A stretch of 62,034 nucleotides of DNA from Saccharothrix sp. ALI-22-I (GTDB taxonomy: Bacteria; Actinomycetota; Actinomycetes; Mycobacteriales; Pseudonocardiaceae). Position numbers and translations under genes: made by a program. Positions 40,218 to 48,542 of this stretch are shown piece after piece (positions within the stretch are counted from its first letter, which is position 1; each line of letters starts with the position of its first letter). The notes below the pieces were generated by a model that was given only the letters and a program-made list of their open reading frames with translations, had not been told where the DNA came from and did not search any database. Where the stretch lies: assembly GCF_001984175.1 (NCBI RefSeq), contig NZ_MTQP01000035.1:1-62034 (forward strand), in the 5' to 3' direction.

Positions 40218-43039
40218 TGGTTGGAGTAGGAGAAGCGGCGTACGTGCGGTACCCACGTCTGGAAGACGGTCAGGTCCGGCAGGGTGACCATGTCGGTGAT
40301 CGTTTGGAGGCCGTGGTGCAGTCGCAGCCAGTGGGTCGCTTCCTCGGCGGTGATCGTGCCGACGATCGGTGACCGGCCGTCTCTCGGCAGCAGGTCCGCC
40401 GCGAACGACGCCCACTGCCCGCTCGGGTCCCGGTGCACGAGACCGCCTCGGACCTCTGCCGAGTCCGGGGGTGCGCCGAGCACGGCGGCGGACAGTGAGG
40501 GCATCACGGCGATGATCCCGAGCAGCACGATCACGGCCTGGAACTCGCCCGGCCGGTCGTCGTCGCCGAGGAAGCGCGCCGCCTCGCTCAGGTCTCGGGT
40601 CGCGCGGATCATCCGGTAGACGTTGAGCAGCCGCTTCGCCGCGCGCGGGGTGTCGACCAGCGGCTCCAGCGCGTCGAGGAACGCCAGTTCGGCCTCGGTC
40701 AATGGCCGGGCCGGCGCCGGCGCGCGCGTCGGGCTGTCGAGTGGCGCGCCCGGCTCGACGGCGAGTCCGGTGAGTCCGGCAGGCGGCTCCTGACCGGGCG
40801 GAGCCGGTCGCGGCGCCTCGGGCCGCGTCGCGGGCAGGGTGTCGACCTCGACCATGGAGCGCAGCACTGAGCCGAGACCGCCCTCGGCCATGCCGGGCAG
40901 GGTGAAGGGGATGTTGATGATCTTTTCGAGGTAGTCCTCCGGCAGCACCCGCCACGGTGACGCGGTGGTGTCGGCGTCGTGGAGGACGCCGGCGTAGTGG
41001 TTGCGCAGCGAACCCACGAGCCAGCGCGGGTCCACGCCGACGACCACGACGAACAGGTCCATGGCCAGCAGCAGGTGCACGGCCTCCATCACCTGGACCA
41101 CCTGGCGCGGCTCGCACCGGTCCAGGTCGTCGATGTGCAGCACCACCCGGTCGATGGGCCGGGCCTCCGGGTCCGCGTCCGGGTTCGCCCGCCAGTCGGC
41201 CAGCAACCGGACGAGCTGCTCGAAGTCCTTGCGCAGCGTCGACACCACGCCCAGGTCCCGCGTGTAGGTGTCGCCGCCGGCCCGCTCGGTCACGAACGCC
41301 GACATCCGGTGCGCCGGGTTGAGGTCGGCCAGCTGCCTGCCCAGCTCGCCGACGTGGGTCACCACCTCGTCCAGCTGTGCCTGGGCGACCAGGTGGTCCG
41401 CCTCGGCCTTGCGGAGCTGTTCCACGGTCTCGGCGACGTGTTCCCGCACGCGCTCCTCGTGGATGCGATCGAGCCCGCCGCGGATGTCCTCGCTCATGGC
41501 CCGCAGCTCGCCCAGCCCGTTGCGGGCACGCGCGAGCAGTCCGCCGCCCAGCGCGGCGAGGACCAGGCTGACCGCGCCACCGAGCCAGGTGATCAGCGGG
41601 ACCGCCAACGCGGCGGCGGCGCTGACACCGAGCACGACGCCCGCCGCCGCCAACGCCATCTTCCCGTTCCGGTCGCGGGGTAATCGGCGCAGCGTGTCGG
41701 CATCGGCGTGGGCGTCACGCAGCTGCTGCGACAGCAGCTTGCCCTGCTCGACCTCGTCGGTGACGCCGATCCGCTTCCAGACCCGGTCCAGTCGTTCGCT
41801 CAGCTGCGTCGATTCCCGCATCGCGGCGAGCAGGTCCCGCGCGCCGGTGACGTGCTCGCCGTCCGCTTCGTCGACCTTGGCCTTGAGCCGGGCGACCTCC
41901 GCCTCGGCCCGCTGGTTGACCTCCGCCAACTCGACCCGCCGGTCGACCTTCTCGGCCAGCACCCGCTGCAACTCGCTGCGCTGCCGCTCCGGTCCGGGGT
42001 CCGGCTCGGCCAGTCCCCGGAAGATCACGTCCGCCAGGCTCGCCCACAGGTTCGTGTCCGCGTAGTGCCAGGCGTTGAACCCGATCTGCACCACCCGGTG
42101 GCAGTACTTCGGCGATCCCGAGCCCGCCAGCTCGTCGATCCGCCCGCGCAGCATCCCCATGAAGAAGCTCTTGCCCGCGCCCCAGTCGCCGAACACGCCG
42201 ATCGACAGCGGCGTCGGGGTGGCGCGCTCGGCGATCACGGTCGCCAGCATCGAGACGTACGTGCCGACTCCCAGCCGGTCCCGTTCCATCGCGATCGGCT
42301 TCGCGTGGTCGACCAGATCGCTGGACACCCCGCCGGCCAGGTCGTCGGACACCCCGTCGCTCACGTCGCTCGGCCCGACACCGGCGGGGTCGAGCGACGT
42401 GGCGCCGGCCGTTTCGCCCGACACCGCGGTTCCCGGGGGCACCGCCTGCGACGCGGGCTCGGCCACCGGAAGGCCGCTGTCCAGCCACTGCCGCTGCACA
42501 ACATCGACGATCTCGGGTTCCCGGCCGAACAGCACGACCCGGCGCAACCCCCGCGCAGCCGACATCCGCAGTGCGTCCACCACCGCCGGCACGACGACCG
42601 CGGCCACGTCCTGCCGGGACAGACCGAGCACGCCGGTGGCGAGCAGGGGGATCGCGACTCCGCTCGCCCTCTCGCGGTCGGCGGTCAGGATGGCCGCTCG
42701 CGTCGCTTCGCGAACGGAACCCAGGCTCACATCCCCGCCGTCGCCGTGCGGGGAGGCCAGCACCACGAAGCGGAGTGAACCGACGTTGGTCAGCTCGACC
42801 ATCCGCGGTCGCCGCGACGGTATGCGGGAGAGTTTGATCCGCCCGACCGCCTGCGCGAAATCGGTGAACTGCTGCGCCAGCGCCACACCCAGATCGCCGA
42901 GGCTCCCGCCCACGGACACCACCAGGGCATCGACGCCCAACGCCCACGGGGTGTCGGTGACGGCGACCGCCACCGACACCCCGTCGACAGTTCCGAGCTC
43001 CTTGGTGGCCGACGAACTCGCCGACGAACTCACAGACAC
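40214..43039 (-). CDS. Macro-domain/KAP NTPase membrane protein
   Basis: A 941-residue multi-domain protein. Residues about 15-185 form a macro-like domain (VDALVVSVGGSLGDLGVALA, VVLASPHGDGGDVSLGSVRE, ASGVAIPLLATGVLGLSRQD). A linker to 245 leads to a KAP NTPase: Walker A GDWGAGKS (284-291), NAWHYADTNLW (322-332), and Walker B VVLHIDDLDRC (632-642). Two membrane helices interrupt it at about 463-503, flanked by coiled coils (residues 345-455 and 505-575). The C-terminal part has EDYLEKIINIPFTLP and LVDTPRAAKRLLNVYRMIR, as in other KAP proteins. Macro domains bind ADP-ribose; KAP ATPases with membrane helices are frequent in defence loci. A fused sensor/ATPase is inferred. No start alternatives seen; ATG/GTG near 43039. 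Confidence 0.85.
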   Translation of the reverse strand: MSVSSSASSSATKELGTVDGVSVAVAVTDTPWALGVDALVVSVGGSLGDLGVALAQQFTDFAQAVGRIKLSRIPSRRPRMVELTNVGSLRFVVLASPHGDGGDVSLGSVREATRAAILTADRERASGVAIPLLATGVLGLSRQDVAAVVVPAVVDALRMSAARGLRRVVLFGREPEIVDVVQRQWLDSGLPVAEPASQAVPPGTAVSGETAGATSLDPAGVGPSDVSDGVSDDLAGGVSSDLVDHAKPIAMERDRLGVGTYVSMLATVIAERATPTPLSIGVFGDWGAGKSFFMGMLRGRIDELAGSGSPKYCHRVVQIGFNAWHYADTNLWASLADVIFRGLAEPDPGPERQRSELQRVLAEKVDRRVELAEVNQRAEAEVARLKAKVDEADGEHVTGARDLLAAMRESTQLSERLDRVWKRIGVTDEVEQGKLLSQQLRDAHADADTLRRLPRDRNGKMALAAAGVVLGVSAAAALAVPLITWLGGAVSLVLAALGGGLLARARNGLGELRAMSEDIRGGLDRIHEERVREHVAETVEQLRKAEADHLVAQAQLDEVVTHVGELGRQLADLNPAHRMSAFVTERAGGDTYTRDLGVVSTLRKDFEQLVRLLADWRANPDADPEARPIDRVVLHIDDLDRCEPRQVVQVMEAVHLLLAMDLFVVVVGVDPRWLVGSLRNHYAGVLHDADTTASPWRVLPEDYLEKIINIPFTLPGMAEGGLGSVLRSMVEVDTLPATRPEAPRPAPPGQEPPAGLTGLAVEPGAPLDSPTRAPAPARPLTEAELAFLDALEPLVDTPRAAKRLLNVYRMIRATRDLSEAARFLGDDDRPGEFQAVIVLLGIIAVMPSLSAAVLGAPPDSAEVRGGLVHRDPSGQWASFAADLLPRDGRSPIVGTITAEEATHWLRLHHGLQTITDMVTLPDLTVFQTWVPHVRRFSYSNH

Positions 43040-43119
43040 CCCCGGTCACAGCGACACCCAGATCGGGTCCGACCGTACCGGTTCGGTCACGGACAGTGCC
43101 CGCAGGCACGCGTCAGTGA

Positions 43120-43392
43120 CTACTCGGCGTCTTCTTCCTCGTCACGCAGTTCGGCGATCGTCGCCAGCACGTCCGCCGCCTCCGTCACCGGCAGCAGTGG
43201 TTCGACGACCGCGGTGACGCCGCGGCTGGCGGCCAGGACTTCCTCGGCGAGCTTCACCGCGTCGTCCCGCTCATAAGGGCCGCACACGAACGAGGCCCAC
43301 TCCTCCCCCGCCGACGCCTCGAACGTGACGGCCCACGGCAGGCCCTCCACGTCCGTGTCGTCGTCGGGCTCGTACACGATCACACCAGCCAT
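43120..43392 (-). CDS. Small conserved hypothetical protein
   Basis: A 90-residue acidic protein, ATG 43392 overlapping the YbjN gene's stop (ATGA). PWAVTFEASAGEEWASFVCG and DAVKLAEEVLAASRGVTAVV are visible; the C-terminus is Asp/Glu-rich. No recognised domain. Last gene of the era-recO-uppS-ybjN block. Confidence 0.65.
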   Translation of the reverse strand: MAGVIVYEPDDDTDVEGLPWAVTFEASAGEEWASFVCGPYERDDAVKLAEEVLAASRGVTAVVEPLLPVTEAADVLATIAELRDEEEDAE

Positions 43393-43820
43393 CAGGCACC
43401 GTCCCCGGTTCCGGCCAGCAGCTCGTTGCGCAGCTGCGAGGCAGTGGACACGACCAACATCAGCAGCGTGCTCAACGGTTCCGGTTTGAGCCCTTCGGCA
43501 GGGAACGCGTAGCGCAACGTCACATCCATCCCACGCTCGGTGTGCACCACGCCGAGCGTGCCGAACAGGCCCTGCCCGGCGCGCTCGGCGGCGGACACCG
43601 CCAGGTTGCGGTCGTCGGGCAGGTCCCACGCCACCACGCAGGTCAGGCTGAGCACGGTCAGGCCCTCGGCCAACCGCATCGCCTGCACCGCGCACGGCAC
43701 CTCGCCGTGCTGGAAGCTGAGCGCGCCGTCGTCGTCGACGTGGACGTCGTGGAACATCTCCAACGCCTCACGAGCCGCGGTGAGCAGTTCCGCGGTCACC
43801 GCGGCGTCCTCGTCGGTCAC
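43392..43820 (-). CDS. YbjN-domain-like protein
   Basis: A 142-residue protein starting directly after the uppS stop. GALSFQHGEVPCAVQAMRL, VLSLTCVVAWDLPDDRNLAV and RNELLAGTGDGA fit the YbjN/secretion-chaperone-like fold. Equivalent position to Rv2360c of M. tuberculosis. Function unknown; perhaps a chaperone-like role. Confidence 0.7.
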   Translation of the reverse strand: MTDEDAAVTAELLTAAREALEMFHDVHVDDDGALSFQHGEVPCAVQAMRLAEGLTVLSLTCVVAWDLPDDRNLAVSAAERAGQGLFGTLGVVHTERGMDVTLRYAFPAEGLKPEPLSTLLMLVVSTASQLRNELLAGTGDGA

Positions 43821-44639
43821 TTACGAATCCTCCACGTCGGGCTTGTCCACGGCGGCGCCGAAGCGCCGGTCCCGCATGGCGAACGCCTCACAGGCGCGCC
43901 ACAGGTCCAGCCGGTCGAAATCCGGCCACAGGATGTCCTGGAACACCAGCTCCGCGTACGCCGACTGCCACAGCAGGAAGTTCGACGTGCGCTGCTCGCC
44001 GGACGGCCGGATGAACAGGTCCACGTCCGGCATGTCGGGCTGGTACATGTGCTTGGCGAGGGTGCGCTCGTCGACCTTCTCCGGGTTGAGCTTCCCGGCG
44101 GCGGCCAGCCGGGCGATCTCCCGCGCCGCGTCGCCGATCTCGGCGCGCCCGCCGTAGTTGATGCACATCGCGAGGTTCAGCACGGTGTTGTCCTTCGTGC
44201 GCTCCTCGGCGACCTCCAGCTCATTGATGACGCTGCGCCACAGCCTCGGCCGGCGGCCCGCCCAGCGCACCCGCACACCGAGTTCGTCCAGCTCGTCGGT
44301 GCGGTGGTGGATCACGTCGCGGCTGAAACCCATGAGGAAGCGGACCTCCTCCGGGCTGCGCCGCCAGTTCTCGGTGGAGAACGCGTACAGCGACAGCCAC
44401 TTCACGCCCAGCTCGATGGCGCCCTTGGCCGCCTCGACCACGACGGCCTCACCGCGCTTGTGCCCCTCGATGCGGGACAGGCCGCGCTGGTTGGCCCAGC
44501 GGCCGTTGCCGTCCATCACGATCGCGATGTGCTTGGGCACGAGGTCGGCCGGCAGTACCGGCGGGGTGGCGCCGGTGGGGTGCGGTTCCGGGGGTCGGGG
44601 AACGCGCTCGACGCGCTCGACCCGCCGTCGGCGGAGCAT
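43821..44639 (-). CDS. uppS: Isoprenyl transferase (undecaprenyl/decaprenyl diphosphate synthase)
   Basis: A 272-residue cis-prenyltransferase that makes the lipid carrier for peptidoglycan and arabinogalactan. Signature blocks: [78 protein letters not shown] and [14 protein letters not shown]. Asp of MDGNGRW is catalytic. ATG 44639 follows GAGAGGACC. The N-terminus carries a VERVERV repeat like the end of recO. Core operon gene. Confidence 0.95.
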   Translation of the reverse strand: MLRRRRVERVERVPRPPEPHPTGATPPVLPADLVPKHIAIVMDGNGRWANQRGLSRIEGHKRGEAVVVEAAKGAIELGVKWLSLYAFSTENWRRSPEEVRFLMGFSRDVIHHRTDELDELGVRVRWAGRRPRLWRSVINELEVAEERTKDNTVLNLAMCINYGGRAEIGDAAREIARLAAAGKLNPEKVDERTLAKHMYQPDMPDVDLFIRPSGEQRTSNFLLWQSAYAELVFQDILWPDFDRLDLWRACEAFAMRDRRFGAAVDKPDVEDS

Positions 44640-44699
44640 GGCGGTCCTCTCGGGTGACTGCGGGGGCGTTTCAGGTGAGTTCTCGTGCGGCGAGCGACT

Positions 44700-45470
44700 C
44701 TAACCGTCGGTCGGCTGCGCCTTTCGCTCGACTCGCTCGACGCGCTCGACCAGCGGCAGCGAGCGCAACTGCCGTTCCAGGTGCCACTGCAGGTGCGCGG
44801 CGACCAGGCCGCTGGCGTCGCGCCGCGCCCCGGTGGGGATGCCGTCCACCACGTCCCACTGGCCGTGCAGCAGGGCGGCGAGCAGGCGCAACGTGTCGGC
44901 GGACGGCGAGGCGCTGCCCGGCGGACGGCACCGCGGGCACACCATGCCGCCCGCGTGCACGTTGAACGCCTTGTGCGGCCCGGGGTCACCGCAGCGCGCG
45001 CACTCGTCCACCGCCGGCGCCCACCCCGCGAACGCCATCGCGCGCATCAGGTAGGCGTCGAGGATGAGCGAGGCGTCCCGCTCCTTGGCCGCGAGCGCCC
45101 GGAGCGCGCCCGTGACCAGCAGGTACAGCCGGAGGACGGGTTCGCCCTCCTCGGCGGTGAGCCGGTCGGCGGTCTCCAGCACCGCGCACGCGGCCGTGTA
45201 GCGCTGGTAGTCGTCCACCAGGACCACGCCGAACGCGTCCAGGGTCTCCACCTGGGTGACCACGTCCAGCGACCGGCCGGGGTAGAACTGCACGTCGACG
45301 TGCCCGAACGGCTCCAGCCGGGCGCCGAACCGGGACGACGTGCGGCGCACGCCCTTGGCCACCGCGCGCACCTTGCCGTGCTTCTGGGTGAGCAGCGTGA
45401 TGATGCGGTCCGCCTCGCCGAGCTTCTGCACCCGCAGGACCACCCCGGTGTCCCGGTAGAGGTTCGCCAC
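44700..45470 (-). CDS. recO: DNA repair protein RecO
   Basis: A 256-residue protein that loads RecA on SSB-coated DNA with RecR. N-terminal OB fold: YRDTGVVLRVQKLGEADRII and KVRAVAKGVRRTSSRFGARL; zinc-finger: ECARCGDPGPHKAFNVHAGG and VCPRCRPPG (CxxC pairs). The C-terminal VERVERVERK comes from a 9-base-like repeat (CGCTCGAC). Directly follows era in the same frame order. Confidence 0.95.
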   Translation of the reverse strand: MANLYRDTGVVLRVQKLGEADRIITLLTQKHGKVRAVAKGVRRTSSRFGARLEPFGHVDVQFYPGRSLDVVTQVETLDAFGVVLVDDYQRYTAACAVLETADRLTAEEGEPVLRLYLLVTGALRALAAKERDASLILDAYLMRAMAFAGWAPAVDECARCGDPGPHKAFNVHAGGMVCPRCRPPGSASPSADTLRLLAALLHGQWDVVDGIPTGARRDASGLVAAHLQWHLERQLRSLPLVERVERVERKAQPTDG

Positions 45471-46367
45471 CTAGAACCCCAGTCTGCGCAACTGCTTGGG
45501 GTCGCGCTGCCAGTCCTTGGCGATCTTGATGTGCAGGTCCAGGTAGACGCGCGTGCCGAGCAGCTTCTCGATGTGCCGGCGGGACGTGATGCCGACCTGC
45601 TTCAGCCGCTCGCCGCGGTGGCCCAGGATGATCGCCTTCTGGCTGGGCCGTTCCACGAACACGTTGGCGTGGATGTCCACCAGGTCGTCGCGGCCCTCGC
45701 GGGGCGCCATCTCCTCGACCACGACGGCGATCGAGTGCGGCAACTCGTCGCGCACGCCCTCCAGCGCCGCCTCCCGGATCAGCTCCGCGACCAGGGTCAG
45801 CTCCGGCTCGTCGGTCAGCTCGCCGTCCGGGTAGAGCGCCGGCCCCTCGGGGAGCTTGCCCAGCACCAGGTCGGAAAGAGCGTCGACCTGGTAGCCGTCC
45901 ACGGCGGAGACCGGGATCAGGTCGGCGAAGTCCATCACCCGCTGCAGCGCCAGCAGCTGCTCGGCGACCTGCTGCTGGCTCACCAGGTCGGTCTTGGTGA
46001 CGATGCCGATGACCGGCGTGCGCTTGGCGATCTTCTCCAGCTCGGCGGCGATGAACTTGTCGCCGGGGCCGACCTTCTGGTCGGCGGGCACGCAGAAGCC
46101 CACCACGTCCACTTCGGACCACGTCTCCCGCACCAGGTCGTTGAGGCGCTGGCCGAGCAGGGTGCGCGGGCGGTGCAGGCCGGGGGTGTCCACGAGGACC
46201 AGCTGGCCGTCCTCGCGGTGCACGATGCCCCGGATGGTGTGGCGGGTGGTCTGCGGCTTGCTCGACGTGATCGCGACCTTGGTCCCGACCAGCGCGTTGG
46301 TCAACGTCGACTTGCCTGCGTTGGGGCGGCCGACGAAGCACGCGAACCCGGAACGGTAACCATCCAT
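45471..46367 (-). CDS. era: GTPase Era
   Basis: A 298-residue GTPase with KH domain that assists 16S rRNA maturation and 30S assembly. G1 GRPNAGKSTLTNAL, G2 SSKPQTTRHTI, G3 VDTPGLHRP, G4 VTKTDLV, and the KH-type segment FVERPSQKAIILGHRGERLK. ATG 46367. First gene of the era-recO-uppS block, spacing zero to recO. Core gene. Confidence 0.96.
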   Translation of the reverse strand: MDGYRSGFACFVGRPNAGKSTLTNALVGTKVAITSSKPQTTRHTIRGIVHREDGQLVLVDTPGLHRPRTLLGQRLNDLVRETWSEVDVVGFCVPADQKVGPGDKFIAAELEKIAKRTPVIGIVTKTDLVSQQQVAEQLLALQRVMDFADLIPVSAVDGYQVDALSDLVLGKLPEGPALYPDGELTDEPELTLVAELIREAALEGVRDELPHSIAVVVEEMAPREGRDDLVDIHANVFVERPSQKAIILGHRGERLKQVGITSRRHIEKLLGTRVYLDLHIKIAKDWQRDPKQLRRLGF

Positions 46368-46722
46368 CCACCCATTGTCCCCGCACCCTCCGGTGGTGCT
46401 GCGTCAGCCCTCGTCAGCCGTTGTCAAGCCCTCGAATGCCGGCGGCCCGAGCCGCGAAACGGCGTTGCACGCGTGGTGGTCGAGCAGCCCGGCTGACGTG
46501 GGACTCGATTCCCTGGCTCAGGATCGCGACGCTACCGGCCGCAGTTGGTTGCGCGCTCACGTTTTCCGTGCCTACAGGGCATTCCAGCCGGTGCTCATGA
46601 ACGAAGCGGTGCACCATCTGGGTGGCACCTCTGGTCCGAATGGTGACCTTCGGCACCAGTGCCAATGGCCTACGAGGCAGAGCCTTGTGGACGCGGATCG
46701 AGCAACCGGCAAGGAGGCCGAG
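46368..46722. other. Intergenic region between era and the SnoaL cluster
   Basis: About 355 bases between divergent genes. No convincing gene on either strand. It must carry promoters for both directions; a -10/-35 pair could not be assigned with confidence. Contains short imperfect repeats of GGTGCACC/GGTGGCACC near 46611-46630. Confidence 0.6.
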
Positions 46723-47163
46723 ATGTCGCGAGACGACCTCGTACGCCTGGAAGAGGCGTGCGTCAGGGCTTGGGACCAGCACGACACGGACGGCTTCGTG
46801 AGCCTGCTCACGGAGGACTGCGTGATGACCGAGGACATGGAACCGAAGCCCCTCCGCTCACGGGAGGAGCTGCGCCAGTACGCCGAGTCGTGGTTCGCCG
46901 CGTTCCCGGACATGCGGGTCCGGGCGAAGAACCGGGTGATCGGCGACGACTCGATCGCCGTCGAACTGGAGATGAACGGGACCAACACCGGGCCGCTCCA
47001 GCTGGGCGGCAACCGGATCGCGCCGACCGGTCGGAAGGTCACCGCAGGCCTCGCCGCCTTCATGAAGGTCCAGGGCGGCAAGATCAAGGAGATCCACAGC
47101 CACCCCGACAACATGACCATGATGAGCCAGCTCGGCCTGTCGAGCGCGTCCGCACCGGCCTGA
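46723..47163 (+). CDS. SnoaL-like polyketide-cyclase-fold protein
   Basis: A 146-residue protein, ATG after AAGGAGGCCGAG. Landmarks: RLEEACVRAWDQHDTDGFVS, LRSREELRQYAESWFAAFPD, VIGDDSIAVELEMNGTNTGP, PTGRKVTAGLAAFMKVQGGK and IKEIHSHPDNMTMMSQLG. The fold is a cone-shaped NTF2-like barrel used in isomerases and cyclases. No specific substrate. Two tandem copies of the same domain follow in the next gene. Confidence 0.85.
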   Translation: MSRDDLVRLEEACVRAWDQHDTDGFVSLLTEDCVMTEDMEPKPLRSREELRQYAESWFAAFPDMRVRAKNRVIGDDSIAVELEMNGTNTGPLQLGGNRIAPTGRKVTAGLAAFMKVQGGKIKEIHSHPDNMTMMSQLGLSSASAPA

Positions 47164-47186
47164 ACCGTTCGACAAGGAGGGAACAA

Positions 47187-48083
47187 ATGACGACGAAAGA
47201 AGAACTCCGGCGCTTGGACGACGTGGGCATCGCGGCGTGGGATCGGCACGACCCGGACGCGTTCCTCAACCTGCTCGCGGACAACTTCGAGTGGGTGGAC
47301 GACATGCAGCCCGCGCCGATCCGCAGCCGCGAGGAAGCGCGCCGGTTCACCGAGTCGTGGTTCACCGCGTTCCCGGACCTGCACGTGCGTGAGATCAACC
47401 GGATCATCGGGGACGATTCGATCGCCTCGGAATGCGAGCTCACCGGCACGAACCAGGGCCCGCTGAACCTCGGCGACCGCCAGATCCCCCCGACCGGCAA
47501 GAAGATCACCAGCCGCACCACGATCTTCGTCAAGACCGAGAACGGCAAGGTCAAGGAGTTCCACACCCACCCCGACGCCCTGGGCATGATGGCCCAGCTC
47601 GGCGTGATCGACTCCTCGCTGGCCTCCTCGCCGGCGGAGTCCACGATGTCCCGGGAAGACCTCATCCGCTTGGACGACCTGCACACCGAGGCGTTCAACC
47701 GGGGCGACATCGACGCCTTCGTCAACAACCTGGCGGACGACTTCGTGTGGATCGACGACGTCTCGCCGGAGCCGATCCGCAGCCGCGACGCGGCGCGCCA
47801 GTACGCCCAGGGCTGGCGGACCGCGTTCCCGGACATGCAGGTACGCGTGACCAACCGGGTCGTCGGCGACGACTCGGTGGCCGGCGAGCTGGAGTTCACC
47901 GGCACCAACACCGGTGAACTGGACCTCGGCGGCGGCAACCGCGTTCCCGCGACCGGGCGGAAGGTCTCCGTCCGCGGCTCCGGCTTCTTCCGTGCCCGCA
48001 ACGGCAAGATCACCGAGTTCCACACCTACACCGACAACCTGAGCATGATGACCCAGCTCGGCCTGGCCGAACGACCCGCCTGA
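47187..48083 (+). CDS. Two-domain SnoaL-like protein
   Basis: A 298-residue fusion of two SnoaL-like domains: first TKEELRRLDDVGIAAWDRHD to AQLGV, second SREDLIRLDDLHTEAFNRGD to TQLGLAERPA. Each repeats the SREEA/SRDAAR..W..AFPD and GDDS(I/V)A motifs. A ribosome-binding site (AAGGAGGG) precedes ATG 47187. With the upstream gene there are three copies of one domain, an internal triplication with fusion. A metabolite-sensing or isomerase role is possible. Confidence 0.85.
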   Translation: MTTKEELRRLDDVGIAAWDRHDPDAFLNLLADNFEWVDDMQPAPIRSREEARRFTESWFTAFPDLHVREINRIIGDDSIASECELTGTNQGPLNLGDRQIPPTGKKITSRTTIFVKTENGKVKEFHTHPDALGMMAQLGVIDSSLASSPAESTMSREDLIRLDDLHTEAFNRGDIDAFVNNLADDFVWIDDVSPEPIRSRDAARQYAQGWRTAFPDMQVRVTNRVVGDDSVAGELEFTGTNTGELDLGGGNRVPATGRKVSVRGSGFFRARNGKITEFHTYTDNLSMMTQLGLAERPA

Positions 48084-48087
48084 CCGT

Positions 48088-48121
48088 GTTGGGTCGCCGC
48101 TGCCGTTGGGTCGCCGCTGCC
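48088..48121. repeat. 17-base tandem duplication
   Basis: GTTGGGTCGCCGCTGCC occurs twice in tandem, directly after the SnoaL gene stop. Confidence 0.85.
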
Positions 48122-48137
48122 GGCGCGGACGTCGGGT

Positions 48138-48191
48138 GAGGTCGCGTCGCGTGGTCGACCATGGTTATGGCCACCCCTCCGACGCGACCTC
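48138..48191. terminator. Bidirectional terminator between convergent genes
   Basis: GAGGTCGCGTCG (48138-48149) pairs with CGACGCGACCTC (48180-48191). The 30-base loop contains a smaller hairpin around GGTCGACC. Serves the SnoaL cluster and the minus-strand phoH-ybeY-corC-cdd block. Confidence 0.7.
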
Positions 48192-48203
48192 CCTCAGGTC
48201 GAT

Positions 48204-48542
48204 TCACACGGTTTCGAGCACCGCTCCGGAGGCATCGGCCCGCAGCACCCGGGCACCGGCCGTCAGGTCTCGCACCGCCGCAAGGGACTCCTGGTCCACC
48301 GCGTCGGAGGCGGTGACGACGGCCGCCGCCTCCAGGCCCTCGGCGCCACTGGACACGGCGGCGGCCACGGCTGCTTGGAGCGCGGTCAGTTTGAGCGACG
48401 GCAGGGCGATCGTGGTGGCCGCGTAGGTCCGGCCATCGGTGTCCCGGACCGCGGCACCCTCCGCCGCGCCCGTCCTCGCCCTGGCCGAACGCGCCAGCGT
48501 GACGATCTTCCGGTCCTCGGGGTCGAGGTCGAGGTCAGTCAC
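48204..48542 (-). CDS. Cytidine-deaminase-like protein lacking the catalytic residues
   Basis: A 112-residue protein with the fold pattern of cytidine deaminases (TLARSARARTGAAEGAAVRD, ATTIALPSLKLTALQAAVAA) but no HAE/PCxxC zinc site: ALPSLKLTALQAAV replaces the usual Cys-Ala-Glu stretch. Similar degenerate members follow corC in M. tuberculosis (Rv2365c). Overlaps the corC gene by eight bases. Likely not a deaminase. Confidence 0.75.
   Translation of the reverse strand: MTDLDLDPEDRKIVTLARSARARTGAAEGAAVRDTDGRTYAATTIALPSLKLTALQAAVAAAVSSGAEGLEAAAVVTASDAVDQESLAAVRDLTAGARVLRADASGAVLETV

Noticed and set aside
46375..46722. N-terminal extension of the first SnoaL gene from 46375
   Set aside because: No pattern, and a strong ribosome-binding site precedes ATG 46723.
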